This document shows, in pieces, positions 34,973-43,704 of a stretch of 52,617 bases of DNA (positions are counted from its first letter, which is position 1; every line of letters begins with the position of its first letter). The DNA lies in assembly GCA_019416285.1 (NCBI GenBank), contig DXXM01000021.1, forward strand, positions 1 through 52,617, written 5' to 3'. This DNA comes from Bacteroidales bacterium. GTDB taxonomy: Bacteria; Bacteroidota; Bacteroidia; Bacteroidales; Muribaculaceae. The notes beneath the pieces were generated by a model that was not told the origin of the DNA, searched no databases, and saw only the letters and a program-made list of their open reading frames with translations. Made by a program: the position numbers and the translations under genes.

Positions 34973-35848
34973 ATGACCAAGACGACCAAAGGATATATTC
35001 TCGGCGCAATCGCCGCCGTGAGCTACGGCACGAATCCGCTCTTCGCTGTCCCGCTCTACGAACTCGGGCTTGATGTATCGTCTGTTTTATTCTACCGCTA
35101 TCTCTTCGCCACCATCATCCTCGGCACCATCATGCTCCTCCGCGGCGAGAGCTTCCGCCTCGCGCCGAAAGACCTCGGGCTTATGGTGATACTCGGCATA
35201 TTCTTCGCGCTCTCCTCCGTGCTGCTCTTCGAGGCCTATCAATACATGGACGTGGGGCTCGCCTCGACACTCCTCTTCATCGAACCGGTGTTCATAGCCC
35301 TGATTCTGTGGATATTCTACCGCGAGCGCATATCGCTGTGGACCATTGTCTCCATAGCCATCTGCCTGGCGGGAGTCTGCTTCCTGTGCAATCCCGGTCC
35401 AGGAGCGCATGTGACGGCCATAGGCGCCACACTTGTAATCATGTCATCGCTCGCCTATGCGCTCTACATGGTCATCATCAACAAGAGCCGTATCGGGAAG
35501 CTCCACGGCTCCACCATCACATTCTATTCGCTCCTTTTCGGCATGATAGTCTTTGCGGCGCGCACCAACTTCTTCACCGAGGTGCAGCCCGTGCCCTCCG
35601 GAGCCCTCTCATGGGCCTGCGTCATCGGTCTGTCGGTCATACCCACCATCGTCTCGCTGATGACAGTGGCCGTGTCAATCAAATGTATAGGCTCCGTTCC
35701 CGTCTCTATTCTCGGCGCCCTTGAACCCATCACCGGAGTGCTTTTCGGAGTACTGCTTTTTGGAGAAATCCTCACCGTCCGTGCCTCAATAGGCATAGTT
35801 CTCATCATCTGCGCCGTCCTCACCCTCATCCTGACACGAGACAAGTAA
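34973..35848 (+). CDS. DMT-superfamily (EamA) transporter
   Basis: 291 residues, ten predicted membrane helices in two EamA repeats (about 8-138 and 150-287). The end of repeat 1 (ASTLLFIEPVFIALILWIFYRERIS) and of repeat 2 (VSILGALEPITGVLFGVLLFGEILT) carry the usual PxxxxLxxxxxxxE pattern. Likely an inner-membrane exporter or importer of a small metabolite; the substrate cannot be inferred. It lies 94 bases after metX and may be read from the same transcript. Its stop codon falls in an AACAAG-type repeat. Confidence 0.88.
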   Translation: MTKTTKGYILGAIAAVSYGTNPLFAVPLYELGLDVSSVLFYRYLFATIILGTIMLLRGESFRLAPKDLGLMVILGIFFALSSVLLFEAYQYMDVGLASTLLFIEPVFIALILWIFYRERISLWTIVSIAICLAGVCFLCNPGPGAHVTAIGATLVIMSSLAYALYMVIINKSRIGKLHGSTITFYSLLFGMIVFAARTNFFTEVQPVPSGALSWACVIGLSVIPTIVSLMTVAVSIKCIGSVPVSILGALEPITGVLFGVLLFGEILTVRASIGIVLIICAVLTLILTRDK

Positions 35849-35879
35849 CAAGTAAGAGGAAACAAGAAACAAGCAACAG
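35841..35879. repeat. Degenerate AACAAG-type tandem words
   Basis: ACAAGTAACAAGTAAGAGG then AAACAAGAAACAAGCAAC: four to five imperfect copies of a 6-8 base word, overlapping the end of the transporter gene. Confidence 0.5.
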
Positions 35880-35937
35880 ACGAGTTGTGGCATAACACCC
35901 AACCATACTTAAGCACAAGACATATCCATACACAAAA

Positions 35938-35967
35938 AGGCCTCGGATTCTCACGAACCCGGGGCCT
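35938..35967 (-). terminator. Terminator of SusC/SusD operon 3
   Basis: On the minus strand AGGCCCCGG/CCGAGGCCT with the same GTTC-GTGA-GAAT top as in operons 1 and 2, followed by TTTTTG. One base of the stem differs from operon 2. The converging transporter transcript may also stop here. Confidence 0.85.
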
Positions 35968-36012
35968 CAGTCTGATGTTCAAAATTTATGTAGTTATGTA
36001 GTGTATATGATC

Positions 36013-36951
36013 TTATTCAGGGAGAACGACCATAATCTGATCCTCTTCAAGAGTTCTGTCGAAGAGGCCACCGTTCTGGTAATCAGCCATCGCGCAAAGG
36101 ATAGCCGGGATGTGGATACATCCGTCCTTGAGTGTGCCGTAGTATTCAGCGGCAGAAGCTGCATCGCCCTTTTTGAGGTAGTAGGTGGACATGGTAGTCA
36201 TGATGAACTGACCGTAGCCCCAGTTCATACCTGAGAAGAAGTGGGCTGGATTACCGTCTCTGTCAGCGAAATAAACGGCGTTGGGATTGGTGGCGTTAAT
36301 GTAGAGATAGTAGTCCTTCGAAGCATCGTAGTCACCGGGCTCATTGTAGGGGAAAGCCTCACCGTAAGGATTAACGAGACGATAGAGACCCTTGATGGTC
36401 GGGTGTTCGAGAATCTGGACGGGATAAGTGACATTCTGCACACCGAAGAAAGTGCCTACAAAGTAGTCGGTGTACTGGCACTTGCCAAGGTCGGTCCAGG
36501 GCACATACATCACAGTGTAATTGACGGAATTAAGTGTATAAGGGGTTTCCTCGCCGTCAGCAACGGTGATTGTGAGCTCATAGGGAGTGATAGGCTCCAA
36601 CTCGTTCACGTCAAACGAAACTACAATCGAAGCTGTGGTTTCGCCCTCAGCAAAAGTGGCAGTGGGCGACACTTTGAAAGCGGTTGCCGCATTGGAAGCG
36701 GTCGAAGTGGCACTGCTTGTGATGTTGGCGGTGTAGACTCCGTCAGGGTTGCTGCGGTTGACAGTCACTGTAAATTCGGTATCGGTCTCACCGAGCACGA
36801 CCTCGTGGTCATACTGCGGTTCGAAATATGCGCCGGGGACAGTGAAAGGCGCGCCGACAACGTTTACATCATCATCATCGTCACATGACGTAAAAGCCAT
36901 GAATGATGTCACTGCCACAAGCGACAGTATGGATGATTTGAAAATATTCAT
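36013..36951 (-). CDS. Surface lipoprotein of SusC/SusD operon 3 (Calx-beta-like domain)
   Basis: 312 residues with lipobox Cys23 (AFTSCDDDDD); the Asp run after Cys resembles surface-export signals of Bacteroidota lipoproteins. Residues about 55-130 look like a Calx-beta/immunoglobulin-like repeat (TEFTVTVNRSNPDG, VSPTATFAEGETTASIVVSFD). The C-terminal half (PWTDLGKCQYTDYFVGTFFG onward) is not recognised. It lies 35 bases after susD 3 and probably plays a SusE/SusF-like accessory role. The other two pairs lack such a gene. Confidence 0.75.
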   Translation of the reverse strand: MNIFKSSILSLVAVTSFMAFTSCDDDDDVNVVGAPFTVPGAYFEPQYDHEVVLGETDTEFTVTVNRSNPDGVYTANITSSATSTASNAATAFKVSPTATFAEGETTASIVVSFDVNELEPITPYELTITVADGEETPYTLNSVNYTVMYVPWTDLGKCQYTDYFVGTFFGVQNVTYPVQILEHPTIKGLYRLVNPYGEAFPYNEPGDYDASKDYYLYINATNPNAVYFADRDGNPAHFFSGMNWGYGQFIMTTMSTYYLKKGDAASAAEYYGTLKDGCIHIPAILCAMADYQNGGLFDRTLEEDQIMVVLPE

Positions 36952-36986
36952 ATTGTTTATTCTGTTTTTTACGTTTGAGACAATGA

Positions 36987-38627
36987 TTAGATAATCGGAT
37001 CGGGCTTGTTGCCTGATTTGTTGTTGTCGTCCTCTGAAATCAGCTTGTTGGCTGTGATTTCACCCTCGGGGATACAGTAGAGCATCACATCGGAACCGTA
37101 GGGGATATGGTAAGTGAAGGCATCGGGGAACTTGCAGCCGCGACGGTCGATATCCTTCTTGAGACGCATCACGTCAAAGTATGCGAGACCTTCGCCCCAG
37201 AACTCGGCACGGCGCTGCATCCACACTTCATTCTGGAATTCCTCGGCAGAGGCGGCTTTTGAAGTAAAGACGGGGTCACGGTAGGTTTTCACGAAATCCT
37301 CGAGGAAAGTCTTTGCGCCTCCGAGATTGCCGCTCATTGCAGTTGCCTCGGCATAAATGTAGTACATTTCCTCAACGCGCATCAGAGGTATGTCGCAGGC
37401 ATTTGTAGTACCCCCGACCACATTATTGTAGGGAGCGAACTTGACCTGAGTGTAAGGCATGATGTAGTTCGAGTTGTCGGCACCGTAGGTGAGCTTATCG
37501 TTGTTGACATACTTGTTGATGTAAGCCTGCATCTGGGCGTCGAGGTTGGGGCTTGTGTACTCTTCGTTGATGAACCATCCCTTGCGGACGTCGGTCGAGG
37601 GGATAGCGTCATAGAGGACCTTGCCACACCACTTCCATGCGCCATAGTTGCTGTAGCCGTTTCCGGTGAAAGTACCCATGAACGAGGGGAAGTTACAGAT
37701 ACCGGTGGTGACAACGCGGTCAGTCTCGGCTACCGCGATACCCCACATCCAGGAGTTGTCCTCGATATTGCTGAAAGCGGGCACCGAAACAGCCGCACGG
37801 CTGTAGGGGGCGCCGGCGAAGAGCTGGATAGCTTTCTGCGCGTCGTTGGCCGCATCGGTCCACTTGTTCATGACGAGGTTGACGCGGGCACGGAGACCGT
37901 AGGCCACAGCGATGTCAATCATACGTTTGGGCTTGGAGTCGATTACCTGTGCGGGGGTAAGGTTTGTGCCTTCGAAAAGAGTGATGGCAGTGTTGAGGTC
38001 GAGCATGATCTGGTCATACACTTCCTGCACAGTTGCGCGAGCGCAGCCATTGGCACCCGCTTCTGCGGCATTGACATCGGTGATGATAGGCACGCAGGGC
38101 TTGGACTCGTTGCCTACATAGGTGAACTGGTAGGTCTGTGCGAGATTGAAATAGTCAAACGCGCGCATTGCGAGACCCTGTGCGAGATAGAATTTCAACT
38201 GTGCGTTTTCTGTCTCGGGGTCGATGGTGGCGATTACGTCGTTGGCAACCTTGAGGTTCTCGTAGATGTGATACCACATCATGCTCGTGGGACGACCCTG
38301 CGGATTACACTGGTTGAATGACTCCCAGTTCTGAAACCAGTTGTAGCCTGAGTTCTTGCAGGCGAAATCAGCGGTCTGGATGTCCATACCCATCATCAGC
38401 GCGGGGTATCCGAAGTCAAAGTGATTGTCGTAGACAAGACCGAAGAGGTTATAGTTGGAGTAGATTGCAGTGACACCTGCAAGAGCCATGTCGGGATTCT
38501 TTTCAAGCACTTCACTTTTCTGGTCGGTGGTCACGTAGTCACCGAGGTACTCGGTGTCGAGGTCCTGACAGGACACCACGGACAGAGCGCAGAAGGTACC
38601 CGCTAAGATTTTATTTATATTTTTCAT
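36987..38627 (-). CDS. RagB/SusD family nutrient-binding outer-membrane lipoprotein (pair 3)
   Basis: 546 residues, lipobox Cys20 (SVVSCQDLDTEYLGD). Central helical part near LAQGLAMRAFDYFNLAQTYQF; C-terminal SusD signature VWMQRRAEFWGEGLAYFDVMRLKKDIDRRG. It starts 52 bases after susC 3 and should form the surface lid on that transporter. Substrate unknown. Confidence 0.95.
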   Translation of the reverse strand: MKNINKILAGTFCALSVVSCQDLDTEYLGDYVTTDQKSEVLEKNPDMALAGVTAIYSNYNLFGLVYDNHFDFGYPALMMGMDIQTADFACKNSGYNWFQNWESFNQCNPQGRPTSMMWYHIYENLKVANDVIATIDPETENAQLKFYLAQGLAMRAFDYFNLAQTYQFTYVGNESKPCVPIITDVNAAEAGANGCARATVQEVYDQIMLDLNTAITLFEGTNLTPAQVIDSKPKRMIDIAVAYGLRARVNLVMNKWTDAANDAQKAIQLFAGAPYSRAAVSVPAFSNIEDNSWMWGIAVAETDRVVTTGICNFPSFMGTFTGNGYSNYGAWKWCGKVLYDAIPSTDVRKGWFINEEYTSPNLDAQMQAYINKYVNNDKLTYGADNSNYIMPYTQVKFAPYNNVVGGTTNACDIPLMRVEEMYYIYAEATAMSGNLGGAKTFLEDFVKTYRDPVFTSKAASAEEFQNEVWMQRRAEFWGEGLAYFDVMRLKKDIDRRGCKFPDAFTYHIPYGSDVMLYCIPEGEITANKLISEDDNNKSGNKPDPII

Positions 38628-38679
38628 ATTTTTGCTGGTTTAATTAAGTAAGATAATCAGTTATACATTAGATAATTGA

Positions 38680-41600
38680 TTAGAACGACATGCGCAGACC
38701 GCCCGAGAGTGTGCGAATGGGTGCATAAGTATAGTTCTCCGAACTTACATAGCTCTGACGCGGATCGAGACCCTTGCGCTTGCTCCAGAGGGCGAGGTTC
38801 TCACCTGCGAAGTAGACGCGGAGTGATGAGATGCCGATGCGGTTGAGGAGCTTTTCGGGGATGGTGTAACCCACGGTCACGTTGTTGAGCGAAAGATAGT
38901 TGCTTGAAGTAAGGAAACGGGTGCTTGTAGAATAAGCGTAGGTGTAGTAAGTACCTGCGGTAGCGAGACGGGGCACATTAGTGTTGGTGTTTTCGGGAGT
39001 CCAGGCGTTGAGGATATCCTTGTGCCATGCGTTGCCGAGGTTGTTGCCGCCTTGCATGAGATTGGCATAACCGTAGTCGAGAATCTTGCCGCCGAGCTGG
39101 TAAGCGAAAGAAGCTGAGATGTCGAAACCGTAGATGTTGAGTGTGGTTCCGAAACCGCCGTATGCCTTGGGCATGATATTGCCGGTCGACTGACGGTTGG
39201 TGTTGTAGGCTTCGGTGCGGTTGGGAGTGAGATACTCATTGCCGTCTTTGTCCTTAGCCCAGAACTGTCCCCAGCCGGTTTCGGGATCTACACCGCCCCA
39301 CTTCACGAGATAGAGCTGATACATTGACTCGCCTTCACGGAAGATACGGCTGCCGTTGAGCCACTTGCCTTCATCGTCGAGGATTGACGGGTCGAGCTTG
39401 AGGATTTTGTTCTTCTGGAAAGTGATGTTGGCGTTGATGTCCCAGGTGATGTTCTTGGTGTTGACGGGACGGTAGTTGAGGTCGATTTCAAAACCGCTGT
39501 TGCGCATCGAACCCACGTTCATAGGCATTGATGAGTAGCCGTTTGACGGAGCCACGGGGATGTTGAAGAGCATGTCGGAGGTCTGACGCTGGAAGTATTC
39601 GGCGCTACCTGAGAGTTTGCCCTGCCAGAAGCTGAAGTCGAAGCCGGTGTCGAATGAATTGGAGGTCTCCCAGGTGATGTTGGGATTGCCTTTGTAGACG
39701 AGAGTACCGTCGGAGAACACGCCGTCGGCACCGGTCACCTGATACTGGTCGGCGTATGCGAGATAGCGTGTGCCGATACCGTCGTTACCGTTCTGACCGA
39801 AAGAGATACGGTATTTCAGCATGTCAAGCCAGGTTGACTGTTCCTGCATGAAGTTTTCCTTTGCGATATCCCATGCACCTGACACTGACCAGAAGTTACC
39901 CCAGCGGTGATCGGGATGGAAACGCGATGAGGCGTCGCGGCGGAATGAAGCCATGAAGAAGTAACGGCCGTCGTAGTTGTATTTGGCACGGGCGAAGATA
40001 CCGCGGTGAACGAGGTTGCTCTGTGCGCCGTAGCCGCGCTTGTCGTCGATGGTGTTGTTGATGGTCCAGTTACCGGGATTGTAGAGATTCTGACCGAGGG
40101 CTTCGGTGTATTCATACTGGTAGCCCTGTGATTCGTAACCTACCATGAGGTCCATGTTGTGGACGTCGGCAAAAGTTTTCTGGTAGCTTGCGATACCCTG
40201 ATACTGGAGTGAGCGGGTGCGCGATGCAATCTGCATGTTCTGACCGCCGTAGCTTGCGCTCTGACCGTAGAGGCTGTTGGCAAGATAGTGGGTACGGGTG
40301 TTGTCGACATGGTAGCCGATGGTTCCGGTGAGGGTAAGACCATCGAAGGGAGTCACGATAGCATACCATTTGCCGTCGAACACGTCGGCGAGATAATCTT
40401 CCTTGTCATACTGGAGGATACCGGCGGGGTTACCGGTCGGAGTACGGGTCGAACCGATGAGACCGTTGCCGTAATCGGCACCGTCACCGAAGTCGTAGAT
40501 GGGACGGCCGTAAGTTTCATTGTATTTGATGGATCCGTCAGGATTGCGGACATACATGGGGTAAACCGGGCCGAGGGTGTTTATAAAGTAGAAGGCGTTG
40601 CCGCTTGAAGTGGAGGCATCGAGGGTCTGGTCGCCGGGATAACCTGAGTTGGTGTAGGTGTAAGTCATGTTCGCACCGACCTTGAGCCACTTTTTGGCCT
40701 GATAGTCGACGTTGAGACGGGTGGAGACACGGTCGAAGTGAGAACCCTCGATCAGACCTTCGTCACCGAGGTATGAACCTGACAGATAGTAGTTGAACTT
40801 GTTGTTACCGCCTGAGATTGAAGCGTTGTACTCCTGACGGAGACCGTGTACGAGTGATTCCTTTTCCCAGTCGTCGCCCTTGAAGTAGTAGCGGCCGTTG
40901 CTGTAGCCGGGAGTTGCGAGGGGATTGAAGGTTCCGTCCTGACCGATGAGTGCCTGACCCTCGGGAACAGTCCATGTCTGATAGCCGAGTGCGTTCCAGA
41001 TTTCCTTGTTGGCATAAACCCAGGGATTTGCCTTGGCCTCGGAACCGAGGTCGCCGTTCTGAGCCGACATATTGATGGCATTGTAGGCGGTGGTCAGAAA
41101 GACGCGCTGATCCTTGATTACGTCATACTGGGGAACGGCACGGGAGTTGCTGCCCCAGCGCACGTCGATGTTGATTTTGGCGTTGCCTTCACGACCGGCC
41201 TTGGTGGTGACGAGGATGACACCGTTAGCGCCGCGGGCACCGTAGAGGGCTGTGGAAGCAGCATCCTTGAGCACTGTCATAGCCTCGATATCGGTAGCGG
41301 GGATGGTGGCGATGTCGCCGTCAAAAGGCATGCCGTCAACCACATAGAGAGGATCGGCGGTAGCGTTGATAGAACCGACACCACGGATGCGGATTGTGGC
41401 GCTTGTACCGGGCTGGCCGTTTGAGCTGATGGCCTGTACACCGGCAACTTTACCGGAAATAGCATTGGTCACGTTTGAAACAAGAGCAGTCTCAAGCTGA
41501 CCGGCGTTGATGACGCTCGCCGCACCGGTATATTCGGATTTTTTGGTTGTGCCGTAAGCAACAGCGATGACCTCGTCGAGCATGTTGGTGCCGTCGAGTA

Positions 41601-41871
41601 CGATTGTCATTTTGCCGGGAGTGATGTCGACGTCGCGGGAGTTCATTCCGACGTAGGAAACGTGGAGTTTTTTGACTTTAGCCGGCAGTGACAGAGTGAA
41701 GTTACCGTCGACGTCGGTAGCGGTACCGATTGTGGTACCGACTCCCATTACGGTCGCGCCCGCAAGAGGCTCGCCGTCGGCGCTTGTCACCGTACCGCTA
41801 ACGGTCTGGTTCTGAGCCATTACCGTGATGGTGGTGATGAGGGCCGCAAGTAGTAGAAACAGCTTTTTCAT
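38680..41871 (-). CDS. SusC/RagA family TonB-linked outer-membrane transporter (pair 3)
   Basis: 1063 residues. Signal about 1-19, regulatory-like domain about 22-98, plug about 110-225 (IRIRGVGSINATADPLYVVDG, VLKDAASTALYGARGANGVILVTTKAG), barrel ending RMSF. The first 77 codons equal those of susC 1 and 2 with no silent change. The upstream leader is shared with susC 1, the 26 codons after the cassette with susC 2: a mosaic. It has a candidate promoter at about 42162, just past the pgi terminator. Confidence 0.95.
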   Translation of the reverse strand: MKKLFLLLAALITTITVMAQNQTVSGTVTSADGEPLAGATVMGVGTTIGTATDVDGNFTLSLPAKVKKLHVSYVGMNSRDVDITPGKMTIVLDGTNMLDEVIAVAYGTTKKSEYTGAASVINAGQLETALVSNVTNAISGKVAGVQAISSNGQPGTSATIRIRGVGSINATADPLYVVDGMPFDGDIATIPATDIEAMTVLKDAASTALYGARGANGVILVTTKAGREGNAKINIDVRWGSNSRAVPQYDVIKDQRVFLTTAYNAINMSAQNGDLGSEAKANPWVYANKEIWNALGYQTWTVPEGQALIGQDGTFNPLATPGYSNGRYYFKGDDWEKESLVHGLRQEYNASISGGNNKFNYYLSGSYLGDEGLIEGSHFDRVSTRLNVDYQAKKWLKVGANMTYTYTNSGYPGDQTLDASTSSGNAFYFINTLGPVYPMYVRNPDGSIKYNETYGRPIYDFGDGADYGNGLIGSTRTPTGNPAGILQYDKEDYLADVFDGKWYAIVTPFDGLTLTGTIGYHVDNTRTHYLANSLYGQSASYGGQNMQIASRTRSLQYQGIASYQKTFADVHNMDLMVGYESQGYQYEYTEALGQNLYNPGNWTINNTIDDKRGYGAQSNLVHRGIFARAKYNYDGRYFFMASFRRDASSRFHPDHRWGNFWSVSGAWDIAKENFMQEQSTWLDMLKYRISFGQNGNDGIGTRYLAYADQYQVTGADGVFSDGTLVYKGNPNITWETSNSFDTGFDFSFWQGKLSGSAEYFQRQTSDMLFNIPVAPSNGYSSMPMNVGSMRNSGFEIDLNYRPVNTKNITWDINANITFQKNKILKLDPSILDDEGKWLNGSRIFREGESMYQLYLVKWGGVDPETGWGQFWAKDKDGNEYLTPNRTEAYNTNRQSTGNIMPKAYGGFGTTLNIYGFDISASFAYQLGGKILDYGYANLMQGGNNLGNAWHKDILNAWTPENTNTNVPRLATAGTYYTYAYSTSTRFLTSSNYLSLNNVTVGYTIPEKLLNRIGISSLRVYFAGENLALWSKRKGLDPRQSYVSSENYTYAPIRTLSGGLRMSF

Positions 41872-41901
41872 ACCTAATAGTTATGTAAAGCAGCTGTTTA
41901 C
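41641..41901 (-). repeat. Identical susC 5' cassette, copy C
   Basis: Equals 4621-4881 over 261 bases with no difference by eye, and 23550-23792 in inverted orientation. Outside it the non-coding leader differs from that of susC 1 at about one base in ten. Confidence 0.93.
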
Positions 41902-42189
41902 AGCTGATGGGTCTGCCTAAATTTCTGTGAGATAAATCGTTGGGAATTATTGAAATAGCTGTGTTATGGAGAAGGCTTGCTTTTTGCCGTGGAGCGGCCG
42001 GATATGGGGATAAACAGTGGAAAAGACGTGGAAAATATGGGGATAAACAATGTTTTTGGGCCTGTTTTCTGAAGTTTTGATATGAGGTAAGACTGATGAG
42101 GAATGGAGTGAGGGTTGCGTTGATATTCTTTAGGGTGTGTTAAAATGGATTGAGAAGGCCGCAAAGATGTAGGAGGTGAATAGTGGGTA
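41884..42189 (-). promoter_or_regulatory. Leader and candidate promoter of susC 3
   Basis: 41884-42029 is the leader shared with susC 1. A direct repeat ATATGGGGATAAACA occurs at about 42002 and 42036. The candidate -7 box is TACATCTTTG on the minus strand (42162-42171), one step from the consensus, giving a 5' UTR of about 285 bases. No open frame. Susc 1 lacks an intact version of this box. Confidence 0.5.
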
Positions 42190-42224
42190 TAAAAAAGCAC
42201 CCCGCCGAGTGAGTGGCGGGGTGC
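42190..42224 (-). terminator. Terminator of the lysS-gpsA-pgi operon
   Basis: Perfect 10-bp stem GCACCCCGCC/GGCGGGGTGC with an 8-base loop (42197-42224), then TTTTTT on the minus strand. Confidence 0.88.
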
Positions 42225-42277
42225 GGGGTATGCTTGTCTTATATCCTACCGATATGTTCGGAGCGGTTATTCAGGGA

Positions 42278-43621
42278 TTATTGAAGACGGGCTTTGATAG
42301 CTTCGGTCTCTTTCTCGTAGCCGGGTTTTGCGAGAAGTGCAAACATGTTGCGCTTGTAGGCTTCCACGCCGGGCTGGTTGAAGGGATTGACACCGAGGAT
42401 GTAGCCGCTGATGCCGCAGGCTTTCTCGAAGAAGTAGATGAGCTGGCCAAGATATTTCTCCTCGATAGCGGGAATGGTCACGAGGATGTTGGGCACGCCG
42501 CCGTCAACGTGGGCGATACGTGTGCCGAGTTCAGCCATTTTGTTTACTTCGTCAACGTGTTTGCCGGCGATGTAGTTGAGGCCGTCGAGGTTTGCCTCGT
42601 CGCTGGGGATGAGTTTCTCGTGAGCGCTCTCCTGGACTGAGATTACAGTCTCGAAGATTGTGCGCTCGCCTTCCTGAATCCACTGGCCCATCGAGTGGAG
42701 GTCGGTGGAGTTGTCGACGGCTGCGGGGAAGATACCGCGGTTGTCCTTTCCTTCGCTTTCGCCGTAGAGCTGCTTCCACCATTCGCCGAAGAAGTGGAGT
42801 TTGGGGTTGTAGTTCACGAGGATTTCAGTCTTTTTGCCTGCGAGATAGAGAGCGTTGCGGGTCTCGGCGTAGAGGAACGAGGGGTTGGCTGCGTCGGCTG
42901 TGTTGGTCATTTTCTCCATTTCGGCTGCGCCGTCGATGAGCGCGCGGATGTCGAATCCGGCTACAGCGATGGGGAGCAGACCTACGGGGGTGAGCACTGA
43001 GAAGCGGCCGCCTACGTTGTCGGCGATGACAAATGTCTTGTAGCCTTCCTCGGTTGCGAGACGGCGGAGGGCGCCGCGCTGTGCGTCGGTGATTGCCACG
43101 ATGCGCTTGCGGGCTTCTTCGAGACCGAGCTGACGCTCAAGCTGCTCCTTGAGGAGACGGAAAGCGATGGCAGGCTCGGTGGTGGTACCGCTCTTGGAGA
43201 TAACGATGATACCGAAGCGTTTGTCTTTGAGATAGTCCTGAAGTTCGTAGAGATAATCCTCTCCGATGTTCTGACCGGCGAAAAGCACCTTGGGGTTGCC
43301 GGCTACGGCAGGACGGTATGCGGCGAAGCTGTCGCTGAGGGCCTCGATTACGGCCTTGGCGCCGAGATAGGAACCTCCGATGCCGATTGCAACCACAACG
43401 TCGCAGTTCTGGCGGAGTGAATCGGCGGTAGCGATGATGTCGTCAAGGAGAGCGTCGGTTGTTTCTGTCGGGAGGTTTACCCAACCGAGGAAGTCACTTC
43501 CGGCTCCGGTTCCGTTGAGGACTTTGTCAAGACCTTCGGCTGCCTTTGAGTCGAGTTTGTTGATTTCTTCGCGGCTTACGGTGCCGAGAACATCTTTGAT
43601 GTCAACAGATAAAGTTTTCAT
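42278..43621 (-). CDS. pgi: Glucose-6-phosphate isomerase
   Basis: 447 residues, the short bacterial form. IGIGGSYLGAKAV near 82-94, VISKSGTTTEPAIAFR near 140-155 (sugar-phosphate loop), and the active-site region GRFSVLTPVGLLPIAVAGFD. Interconverts glucose-6-P and fructose-6-P in glycolysis. Third in the lysS-gpsA-pgi run, 83 bases after gpsA. Confidence 0.97.
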   Translation of the reverse strand: MKTLSVDIKDVLGTVSREEINKLDSKAAEGLDKVLNGTGAGSDFLGWVNLPTETTDALLDDIIATADSLRQNCDVVVAIGIGGSYLGAKAVIEALSDSFAAYRPAVAGNPKVLFAGQNIGEDYLYELQDYLKDKRFGIIVISKSGTTTEPAIAFRLLKEQLERQLGLEEARKRIVAITDAQRGALRRLATEEGYKTFVIADNVGGRFSVLTPVGLLPIAVAGFDIRALIDGAAEMEKMTNTADAANPSFLYAETRNALYLAGKKTEILVNYNPKLHFFGEWWKQLYGESEGKDNRGIFPAAVDNSTDLHSMGQWIQEGERTIFETVISVQESAHEKLIPSDEANLDGLNYIAGKHVDEVNKMAELGTRIAHVDGGVPNILVTIPAIEEKYLGQLIYFFEKACGISGYILGVNPFNQPGVEAYKRNMFALLAKPGYEKETEAIKARLQ

Positions 43622-43704
43622 GCTATCTATGATTTTAAATTGTTGATTTTCTTGTTGTCAGTATGTTGTGTTAGTATCGGGTATGTGTCAGAGTGTCAGA
43701 TTAA

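Noticed and set aside
42182..42232. Inverted repeat at 42197-42224 as a recombination site next to susC 3
   Set aside because: It has a loop and U tract fitting a plain terminator for pgi and has no counterpart near susC 1 or 2.
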